This document shows, piece after piece, positions 13,532-23,041 of a stretch of DNA of 64,000 bases. Numbering within the stretch: position 1 is the first letter of the stretch; every line of letters starts with the position of its first letter. Location: contig NZ_JAGYIM010000014.1 in NCBI RefSeq assembly GCF_018402695.1, positions 1-64,000 of the forward strand, given 5' to 3'. The translations under genes and the position numbers were made by a program. This DNA comes from Arsukibacterium sp. Lineage in GTDB: Bacteria; Pseudomonadota; Gammaproteobacteria; Enterobacterales; Alteromonadaceae. Under the pieces are notes generated by a model. The model ran no database searches. It was not told the origin of the DNA and saw nothing but the letters and a program-made list of their open reading frames with translations.

Positions 13532-13831
13532 ATGTTAACTAAAGGCGATGGACGGCACTATTTCAGAATGATGGTAAATGCAGATGTGCAATTACTGCTC
13601 AATGATCCTGAAGCAGGCCGGGTGATAGATGGTGTTTGTCGTGATCTGAGCGCATCAGGTATGTCTGTCGATATAGATGAGCCGCTGGAGATGGGAACAT
13701 TAATAAAAATCCGGCTGGAGTCAAACAACGCCAGCATTCCGCCACTGGACGCCACTGCTAAAGTAGTACGTTGTGCTCAGGAAAGTGAAGATGGCTACCA
13801 GATTGGCCTGGCGTTTATGGAGTTAAACTAA
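13532..13831 (+). CDS. PilZ-domain protein (probable c-di-GMP receptor)
   Basis: This 99-residue single-domain protein has the two PilZ c-di-GMP-binding signatures: an RxxxR-type box at the N terminus (GRHYFRMMV) and the DLSASGM version of (D/N)xSxxG near residue 38. It ends in the family's GLAFMELN strand. AGGGGAAAGTT supports the ATG. It is a single gene, followed by a short ACCCGC/GCGGGT hairpin at 13831-13848. Such proteins usually relay c-di-GMP levels to motility or surface-attachment machinery; its partner is not evident from the neighbours. Confidence 0.88.
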   Translation: MLTKGDGRHYFRMMVNADVQLLLNDPEAGRVIDGVCRDLSASGMSVDIDEPLEMGTLIKIRLESNNASIPPLDATAKVVRCAQESEDGYQIGLAFMELN

Positions 13832-13873
13832 CCCGCTGCTAAGCGGGTCAGATATGTCAGTTGGGCGAAAGGC

Positions 13874-15079
13874 TTATGCTATCTTGCAGATGAGCCCTTT
13901 CAAATAATGGCCTTCCGGGAACGTGCTTAGCACCAGATGATCACTGTCTTGTTGTAAACGTTCTAAAAACTGACATTGCCGTTTGGCATCAAGCGCAGCG
14001 TCAGCAACTATTTTCTGAAATAAACTGTCTTCCATTAAGCCTGAACAGGAAAAAGTAAACAGTAAACCGCCCGGTTTCACCAGCTGCATAGCAACCATAT
14101 TGATGTCTTTATAACCCCGACAAGCACCCGCCAGTTGCGACTTATTGTCGGCAAATTTTGGTGGGTCCAGAATCACCATATCAAACTGCATGCCTTGTTC
14201 CCGGTATTGGCGTAGCAATTTAAAGACATCGGCTTTTACCTGCGTCAGCCTACTAAGATCGAGTGTGTTCAGACGTGCGTTGCGCTCTGCAGTAGCCAGC
14301 GCCAGCTCAGATAAGTCGACATTGGTTACATTACTAGCCCCGCCTTGCAATGCTGCTATGGCAAAAGTACCGGTGTAGCTAAAACAATTTAAAACAGTCT
14401 TGGCATTAGCATAGCGCTTAACGGCCTGCCGGCTGGCACGCTGATCCAGATAAAAGCCGGTTTTGTGGCCATTCTCAACGTCGACCAGTAAGTTCATGCC
14501 ATGTTCCTGAATCACCACCTCGCTTGTGTCGCGTGGCAGATGTAACCAACCTTTGGTGGGCTCTAAGCCTTCTTTTTTTCGAACATCAACATCAGAACGC
14601 TCATAAATGCTGTGTTCCGGAAATAATCTGATTAATGCCGCGATTAACTGTTTACGGCTGGCCTCAGCGCCGGCAGACAGAAGTTGGCAAACCAGCATAT
14701 CAGCATATTTATCGATGGTAATACCCGGCAGTCCATCTGACTCGCCGGCAATAAGTCGAACGGCAGTTGTCGTGGCCGGGTTAAATAGGTTCTGCCGAAG
14801 TTGCCACGCCTCAGCAAGGCGAGAATAAAAGAACGCTTCATCTATTGCCTGACCCTGAACAAAGCTCCATACCCTTGCTCTTATTTGCGAGCGGGGCGAA
14901 TAGGCAGCTGTGGCCAGCCATTCACCCTTGCTGCTTAACACATCGACGATATCCCCGCTGTTCGGCGTACTGATAACCTGACTTATCGCGTTAGAAAATA
15001 TCCACGGGTGTTGCCGTTTCAGTGCTTTCTCCCGACCCGGTGCCAGAATAATGGCAGGACTTGCAGTTTGCTTACTCAT
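13874..15079 (-). CDS. rlmI: 23S rRNA (cytosine1962-C5)-methyltransferase RlmI
   Basis: The 401-residue protein has an N-terminal PUA-type RNA-binding domain (about residues 10-90, including [12 protein letters not shown]). A Rossmann-fold SAM methyltransferase domain follows, with [13 protein letters not shown] and the VILDPPKFA motif. The TFSCSGLM segment supplies the catalytic Cys of the m5C class. Length and order match E. coli RlmI (YccW, 396 residues). The family methylates C1962 of 23S rRNA. It is a single gene, divergent from the quinone oxidoreductase gene with a 98-base spacer that should hold both promoters. Confidence 0.92.
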   Translation of the reverse strand: MSKQTASPAIILAPGREKALKRQHPWIFSNAISQVISTPNSGDIVDVLSSKGEWLATAAYSPRSQIRARVWSFVQGQAIDEAFFYSRLAEAWQLRQNLFNPATTTAVRLIAGESDGLPGITIDKYADMLVCQLLSAGAEASRKQLIAALIRLFPEHSIYERSDVDVRKKEGLEPTKGWLHLPRDTSEVVIQEHGMNLLVDVENGHKTGFYLDQRASRQAVKRYANAKTVLNCFSYTGTFAIAALQGGASNVTNVDLSELALATAERNARLNTLDLSRLTQVKADVFKLLRQYREQGMQFDMVILDPPKFADNKSQLAGACRGYKDINMVAMQLVKPGGLLFTFSCSGLMEDSLFQKIVADAALDAKRQCQFLERLQQDSDHLVLSTFPEGHYLKGLICKIA

Positions 15080-15177
15080 ACGCTTGGTTACACTGTGCTA
15101 GACTAAAAGTCGCATTTTAGAGAAGCTGGTCGCAAAGCTAAAGCTAAAACTAGCGGTTACTGATAATAAGGGGCTAT

Positions 15178-16176
15178 ATGGCAGCTGTTCCGTCGCAAAT
15201 GCAGGTTATTGTGGTGCAGCAACCTGGTAAAAACAGCACACTTAATGTTGAACAACGGCCAGTCCCATCACCCACGGCCGGCCAGTTGCTGGTAAAAGTT
15301 AAAGCCGCGGGCGTGAACCGGGCTGATTTAATGCAGCGGCAAGGGTATTATCCGCCGCCACCAGGTGAAAGTGACATTTTAGGGTTAGAGGTGGCCGGGC
15401 TTGTGGTGCAGGTGGGCAGCACGGCTGATGAAAAGTGGCTTGGCAGTGAGGTGTTTGGTATTGTCGCAGGGGGGGGCTATGCTGAATATGTTCTGTTGCA
15501 TAGCGGGCATGCTATTAGCAAGCCTGCACATTGGAGCTGGCAGCAAGCCGGAGCAGCGGCTGAGACGTTTTTAACGGCTTACCAGTTATTATTCAAGCTG
15601 GGCGGGTTAACCGCCGGGCAACGGGTCTTATTGCACGCAGGGGCCAGTGGTGTAGGCACCAGTGCCCTGCAACTGGCAAAACTGACTGGCGCGATAGTGG
15701 CGGTAACGGTTGGACGGCCGGATAAAGTCGACGCATGTCTTAGACTCGGTGCCGATATTGCTATAAATTACCACGACAGCAACTTTGCCGAAAAACTGGC
15801 TGCCAGCTGGCCAAGTGGTGCGGATATTATTCTTGATCCTGTCGCAGCAGCTTACCTGAAAGATAACGTTGCAGTATTAGCCGTCGATGGCATTATTGTT
15901 ATCTATGCACTGATGGGGGGGCGCTCGGTTGATAATTTTGATTTTGCGCCGCTGTTTAAAAAGCGTGGTCGCCTGGTTTGTAGCACCTTGCGCAACAGAA
16001 CTAATCAATACAAAGCAGCGTTAACCGCCAGTTTCAGCAAGACCTTTGGCCAGGCCATGCGTGAGGGCAAATTTGTAGCTGTACTTAGTGCCAGTGTCGA
16101 TTGGCACAACGCTCAGCAGGCGCACGATGTCATGGCAAACAATAACAACATCGGCAAATTGGTTTTAACATTTTAA
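15178..16176 (+). CDS. Zinc-independent NAD(P)H quinone oxidoreductase (PIG3-like MDR family)
   Basis: The 332-residue protein is a medium-chain dehydrogenase/reductase. It has the N-terminal GroES-like domain with GVNRADLMQRQGYYPPPPGESDILGLEVAG, typical of the PIG3/quinone oxidoreductase branch, and a Rossmann fold with AGASGVGTSALQLAK near residue 155. The catalytic and structural zinc cysteines of alcohol dehydrogenases are absent. AATAAGGGGCTAT precedes the ATG. Enzymes of this branch reduce quinones or enones with NADPH; the physiological substrate is unknown. Confidence 0.88.
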   Translation: MAAVPSQMQVIVVQQPGKNSTLNVEQRPVPSPTAGQLLVKVKAAGVNRADLMQRQGYYPPPPGESDILGLEVAGLVVQVGSTADEKWLGSEVFGIVAGGGYAEYVLLHSGHAISKPAHWSWQQAGAAAETFLTAYQLLFKLGGLTAGQRVLLHAGASGVGTSALQLAKLTGAIVAVTVGRPDKVDACLRLGADIAINYHDSNFAEKLAASWPSGADIILDPVAAAYLKDNVAVLAVDGIIVIYALMGGRSVDNFDFAPLFKKRGRLVCSTLRNRTNQYKAALTASFSKTFGQAMREGKFVAVLSASVDWHNAQQAHDVMANNNNIGKLVLTF

Positions 16177-16248
16177 AAGCTAATAAGACCTTTAAAACAA
16201 TATTACAACTGCCCGAATAATGAATTTAGACAAGGATAAATACGAACA

Positions 16249-17715
16249 ATGCCGATTGGAAATGTAGGTAAATCCAATTTTACTAAAGCTGTTAAAGCAC
16301 TGTTAAACCGTATTTATGACGATACTGTGGTGGCCGACTCACTGTTCGAACAAGCTGCGCTATGGTTTGGAAGTTTCGCTGAGCGTGAGCACCAACGAGC
16401 AGAATGTGAACAACAGGTATTTTTATTTAAAAACCGCCAGGCTCAGGCAAGTAAAGGTGATCAGGCGCTTATTGAGCGTAACCTGCAGCAGGCACAACAT
16501 GAGCAGGAATTATTCAATAAGCAACAGCAGCAAGCCAAGCTGAACCTTTATGAGTCGTTACGTCTTTTGTGTCTGGACATTCAGACATTATCTGAAAGTG
16601 ATTCATTTGAAGAGACTAATATCCAGACGGCAAAAATGCTTGGCACTATTCAGTTGATGTCGCCAACAGAGGGTAAAAACGTTGCGCCGTCTAATCAAAA
16701 AAGTAAGCACCTGTATAAAGCACTGCTAAGTTTACGCTTACTGGACAGGCTGTTACTGGACGGAAATATCAGCCATCCGTTTATCGTTAACCGGTATAAG
16801 GCCAGTGCAGAAACTCCGGCAGAAGATGAGTACCAGCCGTTTCGGGATGATGTGCAGGTGCCGCTGCTTATGGCAGCACTGCTTCAGGATATTGGTAGCT
16901 GTCATCCGGATGCACAGCGTATCCTGAAAGGACCGGCTGGCGATTTAGATGAATTCCGGGTGCTGGAGAATGATGAGCGAACGGAGCTTTTGAAAATAAG
17001 CTATCGTGAAAGCCTGAATTTTGTGGTGCAAGCAGTTGGTATTGGCGCCTACCAGGGTAATTCAAAAGAACAACGTGACTGGTATTTGCAGAATGAGCGG
17101 GAGAAACAGGCATTTCTGATATTTCTGTTAAAAAACGCTATCAAACCCGAGCATGGCGTCGGCAATTTGCTGAAAATTCCGCAAATTTATACCTCAGTTG
17201 TGCTATCCACCAAAGCCAATTATAGCTATGACTCATTGCCTAAGGTCGGCCTGGTGCTGGAGAAAGGTGTTGAAAAAGGGGTTTACAGCCCGGTTGCAGT
17301 AGCCGGCCTCCTTAAAATTACCGGGGTTTTCCCGCAAGGATTCGGGGTTACTTATATCCCCAAAGATTCCGATCGACAGGATTTAGATCGCTATGAATAT
17401 GCCATTGTTACCGGCTTATATCCGGACGATCCGCGGATGCCGGTATGCCGGATGGTTACCCGTAACCTTACTTACAACGTGTCTGCGCAAGGCTGTATCG
17501 TTAGTGTAGACAATAATTTGTATTACCCGCAGGCCCGGAAAAAACTGGAGCGGATTAGTGAAGAGCGTTTACTGGAGATTTTAAGCAAGCTGGTTTCTAA
17601 TTTCGAAGAGCGTAAAAGTATGGCCTTGTTGCCTAAGTGTTGGCATCCGGAAGAATATTTTTCCTACACTAAAAACCAGAATCTCTGGAATAAAGCATTA
17701 ATGAACCAAAATTAG
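16249..17715 (+). CDS. Large HD-GYP-like protein with a degenerate active site, function unknown
   Basis: I do not recognise a named family for this 488-residue soluble protein. Residues about 40-105 are Gln/Glu-rich and likely coiled coil. The central helical region includes VPLLMAALLQDIG (about residues 206-218), which resembles the ALLHDIG core of HD-GYP phosphodiesterases with the metal-binding His replaced by Gln. Near the C terminus, ITGVFPQGFGVTYI and a following MPVCRM segment recall the TGxYPxGTxV/PxxPxV tail of that class. No GYP motif is apparent, so an enzymatic phosphodiesterase role is unlikely and a regulatory role is conjecture. The start follows AAGGATAAATACGAACA. It is convergent with the next gene at a gap of 3 bases. 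Confidence 0.75.
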   Translation: MPIGNVGKSNFTKAVKALLNRIYDDTVVADSLFEQAALWFGSFAEREHQRAECEQQVFLFKNRQAQASKGDQALIERNLQQAQHEQELFNKQQQQAKLNLYESLRLLCLDIQTLSESDSFEETNIQTAKMLGTIQLMSPTEGKNVAPSNQKSKHLYKALLSLRLLDRLLLDGNISHPFIVNRYKASAETPAEDEYQPFRDDVQVPLLMAALLQDIGSCHPDAQRILKGPAGDLDEFRVLENDERTELLKISYRESLNFVVQAVGIGAYQGNSKEQRDWYLQNEREKQAFLIFLLKNAIKPEHGVGNLLKIPQIYTSVVLSTKANYSYDSLPKVGLVLEKGVEKGVYSPVAVAGLLKITGVFPQGFGVTYIPKDSDRQDLDRYEYAIVTGLYPDDPRMPVCRMVTRNLTYNVSAQGCIVSVDNNLYYPQARKKLERISEERLLEILSKLVSNFEERKSMALLPKCWHPEEYFSYTKNQNLWNKALMNQN

Positions 17716-17718
17716 CGG

Positions 17719-19113
17719 TTAATCTGGTTTGGTCGCTGCAGCGTCATCCACGTTTACCGGCGTGTCGGCTGCTGGACCGGGTTCAGGTGCTGGCTCGGTC
17801 GTCATGTCAGATGCATCCTGGGCAGCCGGCTGCCCGGTAACCTCATCGCGCATTTGTTGTTGCACCAACTCTTCGTTTACCCGCGGATCGAGTGCTGCCG
17901 CCAGTGGTGAGGACACAAGATCACCCGATGCTACCTGATAATCTGAAGATTGTTGTTGTGACAACATCCTTTTGGCCATTTTCTGATTATAGTTAACCCG
18001 CTGCAGCCGGATAAACAGAATTAAACAGGCCAGTGACATATAGCCATAAAGCATGCTGTTACCCAGCAATTGCATCAGGCCAGACGCAATTAATGGGCCG
18101 ATCGTGGCACCGATACCAAAGGTTAATAAAATGGTGGCAGAGAGTGCTACCCGCTCTCCAGGCTCAATATGCTGATTCGCTAGTGCTGTAGCCAGTGGGT
18201 ACAGGGTAAAGGCCAGAATACCAAAGCAGAATGTTAAGCCGATTAACAGCGGGCCTGTCACGGGCAAGATAGCCATGGTGAGTACCAATATTCCCAACAG
18301 CGCACTGTTGACCCTTAGTAACCGGCTGCGGGGGATCTTATCTGACAGTTTACCCATCGGCCATTGGGCCAGTAAACCAGCAAAAATAGTAGCCGACATA
18401 AACACCGCTATTTCTTTGGTCGATAAACCCGAACCCGCGGCAAACGCTGGTGCCAGACCATAAAAAGATCCTGAAATGCCGCCGGCCATCAGGATGGTAG
18501 TCAGCGATTGCGGTACCTGACGCCAGAAAGGCAGAATTTTCAGCGGCGCCGGGTGCAGCGGTGCAGGGTGGATCCGCTTGGTCAGCGCTATCGGGACGAT
18601 ACAAAGCGCATAACAAATACCTACCAAAAGTAACGGCTGCAGACCCAGTTCCGGGAAAAACGATAAGACCGTCTGGCCGCCAACCATACCAACATAGGAC
18701 ACAATCATATAACTGGCGAATACGGTTCCACGTTGGTTGGTGTCAGCTTGTTCATTTAACCAGCTTTCCAGCACCATATACTGGCACATCATGCCGGTAC
18801 CAACCAGTAAGCGCAATGCCAGCCAGACTTGCAAGTCGTCAGTCAGGGCATGGCCTAACGCTGAAGCAGTTACCATGCCAGCACTGGCAACAAAAGTACG
18901 GATGTGACCTACCCGGCCAATCAGTTTATGGCCCAGTTTAGAACCCACCACCAGGCCGAGATAATAAGCGGACATCATGCCGCCAATCCACAGTTGCTCA
19001 ATGCCATCTGCCGCCAGTGATAACCCCAGATAAGTAGTTAACAGGCCGGCACCCAGCACCATTACCAGGGTAGTGGCAAACAGTGATGAGAAACTGCGAA
19101 ACGGGCTAAGCAT
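17719..19113 (-). CDS. MFS transporter, YcaD-like
   Basis: A 464-residue major facilitator protein has about twelve hydrophobic segments through residue 390. An acidic and Pro/Ala-rich C-terminal tail (about residues 400-464) is probably cytoplasmic and disordered. The N-terminal half (MMSAYYLGLVVGSKLGHKLI, VLESWLNEQADTNQRGTVFASYMIVSYVGMVGGQ) resembles the YcaD/sugar-efflux-like branch of MFS. The substrate is unknown. It begins 3 bases after the metG stop and is likely cotranscribed with it. Its 3' end nearly touches the convergent gene at 17715. Confidence 0.85.
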   Translation of the reverse strand: MLSPFRSFSSLFATTLVMVLGAGLLTTYLGLSLAADGIEQLWIGGMMSAYYLGLVVGSKLGHKLIGRVGHIRTFVASAGMVTASALGHALTDDLQVWLALRLLVGTGMMCQYMVLESWLNEQADTNQRGTVFASYMIVSYVGMVGGQTVLSFFPELGLQPLLLVGICYALCIVPIALTKRIHPAPLHPAPLKILPFWRQVPQSLTTILMAGGISGSFYGLAPAFAAGSGLSTKEIAVFMSATIFAGLLAQWPMGKLSDKIPRSRLLRVNSALLGILVLTMAILPVTGPLLIGLTFCFGILAFTLYPLATALANQHIEPGERVALSATILLTFGIGATIGPLIASGLMQLLGNSMLYGYMSLACLILFIRLQRVNYNQKMAKRMLSQQQSSDYQVASGDLVSSPLAAALDPRVNEELVQQQMRDEVTGQPAAQDASDMTTEPAPEPGPAADTPVNVDDAAATKPD

Positions 19114-19116
19114 GCT

Positions 19117-21180
19117 TTATTTTACCCGCATACCCGGCAATGCGCCGTCGTCCGGGCTTAAAATAAATAAATCACCGCCACCAGGACCCGCTGCCAGCAC
19201 CATACCTTCTGATAAACCAAAGCGCATTTTGCGTGGAGCCAGATTGGCCACCATTACAGTACTGCGGCCGATCAGATCTTCTGGAGCATATGCCGCTTTA
19301 ATGCCGGCAAATACCTGACGGGTTTCACCTTCACCAATATCGAGCTGTAATTGTACCAGTTTATCGGCGCCTTCAACCGCGCTGGCACTGACTATTCTGG
19401 CTACCCGCAAATCTATTTTGGCAAAATCCTCAATACTGATGGTGTCGCTGACAGGTTCGCGCCCGGCAGGGGCAGCAGATTTTTCAGTTGTTTTAGCTTG
19501 TTTGGCCCCAGCGGGCGCAGGTGTTTGCGGTGTTGCCTGCAGATTGTCAGTTGAGGCTTCAACCATCGCAGCGACTTTTACCGGATCAACCCGCTGCATT
19601 AACGCCTTAAACGGATTAATGACATGGTTAAGCAGCGGAGTCTGGTAGTTCTGCCAGCTAAGCTCAGTATTTAAAAAGGCTTCAACGTCGCCGGCCATTA
19701 CCGGTAATACCGGCTTTAAATAGTGCATTAGTACCCGGAATAAATTGAGGCCCATTGAGCAAACATCATGGGCTTCTTGCTGGCGCGCGTCGTCTTTCAC
19801 CAAGACCCAGGGCGCTTTATTGTCAATATACTGGTTTGCTTTGTCGGCCAGCGCCATAATATCCCGAATAGCTCTGGCAAATTCTCGTTTCTCAAAGCTA
19901 TCGGCAATGCTGTCACCAGCACTAACAAACTCTTGTAACAGGGCAGGCTCCGCGACAGTGGCAGAGAGCTTGCCGTCAAAGCGCTTACTGATAAAGCCGG
20001 CACAACGGCTAGCAATATTTACCACTTTGCCGACTAAATCAGCATTTACCTTCTGAGTAAAATCATCCAGGTTTAAATCCAGATCGGTAATGCCTGAAGT
20101 CAGTTTCGAGGCAAAGTAATAGCGTAAATATTCCGGGTTTAAATTATCCAGATAGGTGCGGGCTTTAATAAAGGTTCCGCGAGACTTAGACATTTTGGCG
20201 CCATTAACGGTGACAAAGCCATGAGCGTAAACCGCGTTCGGTTTGCGAAAACCGGCACCGTCCAGCATCGCCGGCCAGAAAAGGCTGTGGAAATAAATAA
20301 TGTCTTTGCCGATGAAGTGATACACCTCGGCGGCAGAGTCTGGACGCCAGAAGCTGTCAAAGTCGATATTGTTGGTATCACAATAGTTTTTAAAACTGGC
20401 CAGATAGCCAATAGGGGCGTCCAGCCAGACATAGAAAAACTTGCCTGGCGCGCCGGGTATTTCAAAGCCAAAGTAGGGGGCATCACGGCTGATATCCCAC
20501 ATCTGCAAACCGTCGGTAAACCATTCCTGCAGTTTATTGGCCATTTCCTCCTGCAGGGCGCCGCTGCGGGTCCATTCTTGTAACATCTGGCTGAAGGCGG
20601 GTAAATCGAAAAAGTAATGCTCAGAGTCTTTTAATACCGGTGTAGCACCTGACACCACAGAGCGGGGGTTTTTCACATCGGTCGGGCTGTAAGTCGCGCC
20701 GCAGACATCACAGCTATCGCCGTTCTGGTCCAGCGCACCACATTTCGGACAATCACCTTTTACGAAGCGATCAGGCAAAAACATGTTTTTCTGTGGGTCA
20801 TACAATTGGCTGATAGTTTTGCGTTTAATGTAGCCGGCCTGGTCCAGGCGTTGATATATCAGACTGGCAAATTCGCGGTTTTCTTCGCTGTGGGTTGAAT
20901 AGTAGTTGTCAAAGCCAATAGCGAAACCGGCAAAGTCGGCTTCATGTTCAATCTTGGTTTGAGCAATCATTTGCTCCGGAGCAATACCCTGCTGCTGAGC
21001 CTTCAGCATTATTGGAGTGCCATGCGCATCATCAGCGCATACATAGTAGCATTCATGTCCACGGGCTTTTTGAAAACGCGACCAGATATCGGTTTGAATA
21101 TATTCAAGCAGGTGGCCTAAATGGATAGGGCCGTTGGCGTAAGGTAAAGCGCTGGTGATTAAAATTTTCCGTTGCGACAT
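19117..21180 (-). CDS. metG: Methionyl-tRNA synthetase
   Basis: MetRS charges initiator and elongator tRNA-Met. The 687-residue protein is of the long, dimeric type. It has the class I HIGH-type motif HLGH at residues 20-23, a zinc-binding knuckle [17 protein letters not shown], the KMSKS motif in [10 protein letters not shown], the anticodon-binding helical domain, and a C-terminal EMAP-II/Trbp111-like tRNA-binding domain (about 585-687). The start at [17 protein letters not shown] is preferred to an upstream ATG six codons earlier on family alignment. The divergence from apbC(mrp) followed by dcd is the same order as in E. coli. Confidence 0.96.
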   Translation of the reverse strand: MSQRKILITSALPYANGPIHLGHLLEYIQTDIWSRFQKARGHECYYVCADDAHGTPIMLKAQQQGIAPEQMIAQTKIEHEADFAGFAIGFDNYYSTHSEENREFASLIYQRLDQAGYIKRKTISQLYDPQKNMFLPDRFVKGDCPKCGALDQNGDSCDVCGATYSPTDVKNPRSVVSGATPVLKDSEHYFFDLPAFSQMLQEWTRSGALQEEMANKLQEWFTDGLQMWDISRDAPYFGFEIPGAPGKFFYVWLDAPIGYLASFKNYCDTNNIDFDSFWRPDSAAEVYHFIGKDIIYFHSLFWPAMLDGAGFRKPNAVYAHGFVTVNGAKMSKSRGTFIKARTYLDNLNPEYLRYYFASKLTSGITDLDLNLDDFTQKVNADLVGKVVNIASRCAGFISKRFDGKLSATVAEPALLQEFVSAGDSIADSFEKREFARAIRDIMALADKANQYIDNKAPWVLVKDDARQQEAHDVCSMGLNLFRVLMHYLKPVLPVMAGDVEAFLNTELSWQNYQTPLLNHVINPFKALMQRVDPVKVAAMVEASTDNLQATPQTPAPAGAKQAKTTEKSAAPAGREPVSDTISIEDFAKIDLRVARIVSASAVEGADKLVQLQLDIGEGETRQVFAGIKAAYAPEDLIGRSTVMVANLAPRKMRFGLSEGMVLAAGPGGGDLFILSPDDGALPGMRVK

Positions 21181-21281
21181 CGGGTGGGCTCTTTGCATAA
21201 ATAACTGAAAAAAAGTTGCTTAATGATACAATAGCCAGCATTAAATCGCATCCGCCAAAGCCTTGATGCGGCAAAAATGTG

Positions 21282-21311
21282 GCAGATAACTGCGAATTTT
21301 CTGTTATCTGC
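21282..21311 (+). promoter_or_regulatory. Inverted repeat in the apbC leader
   Basis: Perfect nine-base arms GCAGATAAC and GTTATCTGC flank a 12-base A/T-rich loop, ending 19 bases before the apbC ATG. No T run follows. It could be an operator or a 5' UTR hairpin in the metG-apbC divergent region; no regulator is identified. Confidence 0.5.
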
Positions 21312-21330
21312 GGGAATGTTTGGAGCAACA

Positions 21331-22263
21331 ATGTTTAATTGGTTGAAAAAACCGGCTGAAAAGGCCACTACGACGGGTGAAAATGTTAATCACCCGGATG
21401 CTGAGCCAACACCGCCGGTAACTGAACTCGGTGATTTGTTGACGCTGCTCGCTGCAACTGAGCCGGTAATGCGAAATATTCAGCATATTGTACTGGTTGC
21501 CTCTGGTAAAGGTGGCGTTGGTAAGTCAACGACCGCAGTTAACCTGGCTGCGACACTGGCTCAGCTGGGCCTGCGCACGGGTTTGCTGGATGCGGATATC
21601 TATGGGCCCTCTATTCCGTTAATGCTCGGACTGGAAGGGGCAAGAGCTGATTCACCCGACAACAAACTGTTAAACCCCAAGCAAGCCTTTGGTTTAAGTT
21701 TGCAATCTATTGGTTTTTTAGTCGATCCGGATAAAGCTTCAGTCTGGCGCGGCCCAATGGCCAGTCAGGCGTTGTTGCAACTGATTAATGAAACCCTGTG
21801 GCCAGAGCTAGATATTTTAATTGTCGATATGCCGCCCGGTACCGGGGATATCCAGCTTACTCTGGCTCAGAAACTAAAAGTGAGTGGCGCAGTGATTGTT
21901 ACAACGCCACAAGACGTTGCCCTGAGCGATGCTGGTAAAGCGATTACGATGTTTAACCAGGTAAAAATTCCAGTACTGGGGCTGATTGAAAATATGAGTT
22001 ATTACCTGTGTCCGCATTGTGGCGAGGCTGATGATATTTTTGGCACTGCAGGCGGGCTGCGACTGGCTGAACGTTATCGGGTGCCAGTGCTTGGCCAGTT
22101 GCCACTGGAGCGCCAGATCCGCGAGTATGCCGATAGGGGTAAACCCGCTGTGTTAAAGCTGCAGCCAATCGCAGAAATTTACCGTACAATCTGCCACAAA
22201 ATGTTAACTAATATGACCGGCGCCACTGCGCAGCAGGTTGAAATTATAATAACGGATGATTAA
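21331..22263 (+). CDS. apbC: Iron-sulfur cluster carrier ATPase ApbC/Mrp
   Basis: This 310-residue P-loop protein of the Mrp/NBP35 family binds and transfers Fe-S clusters to apoproteins. It has the deviant Walker [13 protein letters not shown] near residue 55, the [10 protein letters not shown] switch, DMPPGTGD, and the cluster-binding CxxC in [15 protein letters not shown]. The MinD-like fold is complete, with only a short N-terminal extension before it. The start ATG is chosen for TTTGGAGCAACA just upstream; an in-frame start 18 codons earlier would overlap the leader hairpin. Two bases separate it from dcd, so the two form an operon. Confidence 0.94.
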   Translation: MFNWLKKPAEKATTTGENVNHPDAEPTPPVTELGDLLTLLAATEPVMRNIQHIVLVASGKGGVGKSTTAVNLAATLAQLGLRTGLLDADIYGPSIPLMLGLEGARADSPDNKLLNPKQAFGLSLQSIGFLVDPDKASVWRGPMASQALLQLINETLWPELDILIVDMPPGTGDIQLTLAQKLKVSGAVIVTTPQDVALSDAGKAITMFNQVKIPVLGLIENMSYYLCPHCGEADDIFGTAGGLRLAERYRVPVLGQLPLERQIREYADRGKPAVLKLQPIAEIYRTICHKMLTNMTGATAQQVEIIITDD

Positions 22264-22265
22264 GC

Positions 22266-22856
22266 ATGAGATTGAGTGATCGTGATATAGAGCGCTACCT
22301 GGCTGAAGGTAAAATTGGCATCACCCCGGCGCCGGAGGCTGATATGATCAGTGGAGTCAGCGTTGATATCCGGCTTGGCAATAAATTCAGAGTTTTTCAG
22401 GCGCATGCGGCGCCCTATATCGATTTAAGCGGGCCGCGGGCGCAGGTAGATGCAGCGTTGAACTCAGTGATGAGCGATGAAATCTACATTGCCGATGATC
22501 AGGTATTTATACTACACCCGAGTGAACTAGCGCTGGGCGTTACTCAGGAGTCAGTAAGGTTGCCTGCAGATATTGTCGGCTGGCTGGATGGTCGCTCGTC
22601 GCTGGCACGTTTAGGTTTAATGGTACATGTTACCGCGCACCGGATAGACCCGGGTTGGTCGGGTAATATTGTGCTGGAATTCTATAACAGCGGTAAGTTG
22701 CCGCTGGCACTGCGGCCACACATGAAAATTGGCGCGCTCAATTTTGAATTAATGACCTCACCGGCAGACAGACCTTATAACACCCGGCCTGATGCTAAAT
22801 ACCGGCAGCAAACCGGTGCTGATGCCAGCCGCATTGGCCATGACGACAAAAGCTGA
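22266..22856 (+). CDS. dcd: dCTP deaminase
   Basis: Dcd converts dCTP to dUTP and ammonia, the main route to dUMP for thymidylate synthesis in Gram-negative bacteria. The 196-residue protein matches E. coli Dcd (193 residues). It has the trimer core and the active-site segment [20 protein letters not shown], followed by [10 protein letters not shown] with the catalytic Glu, and the C-terminal lid [18 protein letters not shown]. It follows apbC directly, as in E. coli mrp/metG/dcd. Confidence 0.97.
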   Translation: MRLSDRDIERYLAEGKIGITPAPEADMISGVSVDIRLGNKFRVFQAHAAPYIDLSGPRAQVDAALNSVMSDEIYIADDQVFILHPSELALGVTQESVRLPADIVGWLDGRSSLARLGLMVHVTAHRIDPGWSGNIVLEFYNSGKLPLALRPHMKIGALNFELMTSPADRPYNTRPDAKYRQQTGADASRIGHDDKS

Positions 22857-22885
22857 GATAACGGTGGACGACTAGCCATTAAAAA

Positions 22886-22907
22886 ACCCACGACTGAGCG
22901 TGGGTCA
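22886..22907 (-). terminator. Hairpin with a T tract on the minus strand
   Basis: ACCCACG/CGTGGGT with loop ACTGAG is flanked on the left by AAAAAA. It reads as an intrinsic terminator on the minus strand, though no minus-strand gene lies nearby to its right. On the plus strand, after dcd, the stem is followed by CAAAAG rather than T residues. Confidence 0.5.
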
Positions 22908-23041
22908 AAAGCTATAAAGCAAAAATGAAGCGGGATGATTATGCAATAAAACTGCATAGCTTGGCAACATTAAGCCGTTAAATTTTTGCGGTTATAGATG
23001 GTGACGTTATTTACAAAGTGTTTGAAGCAGGGAACCAAGCC

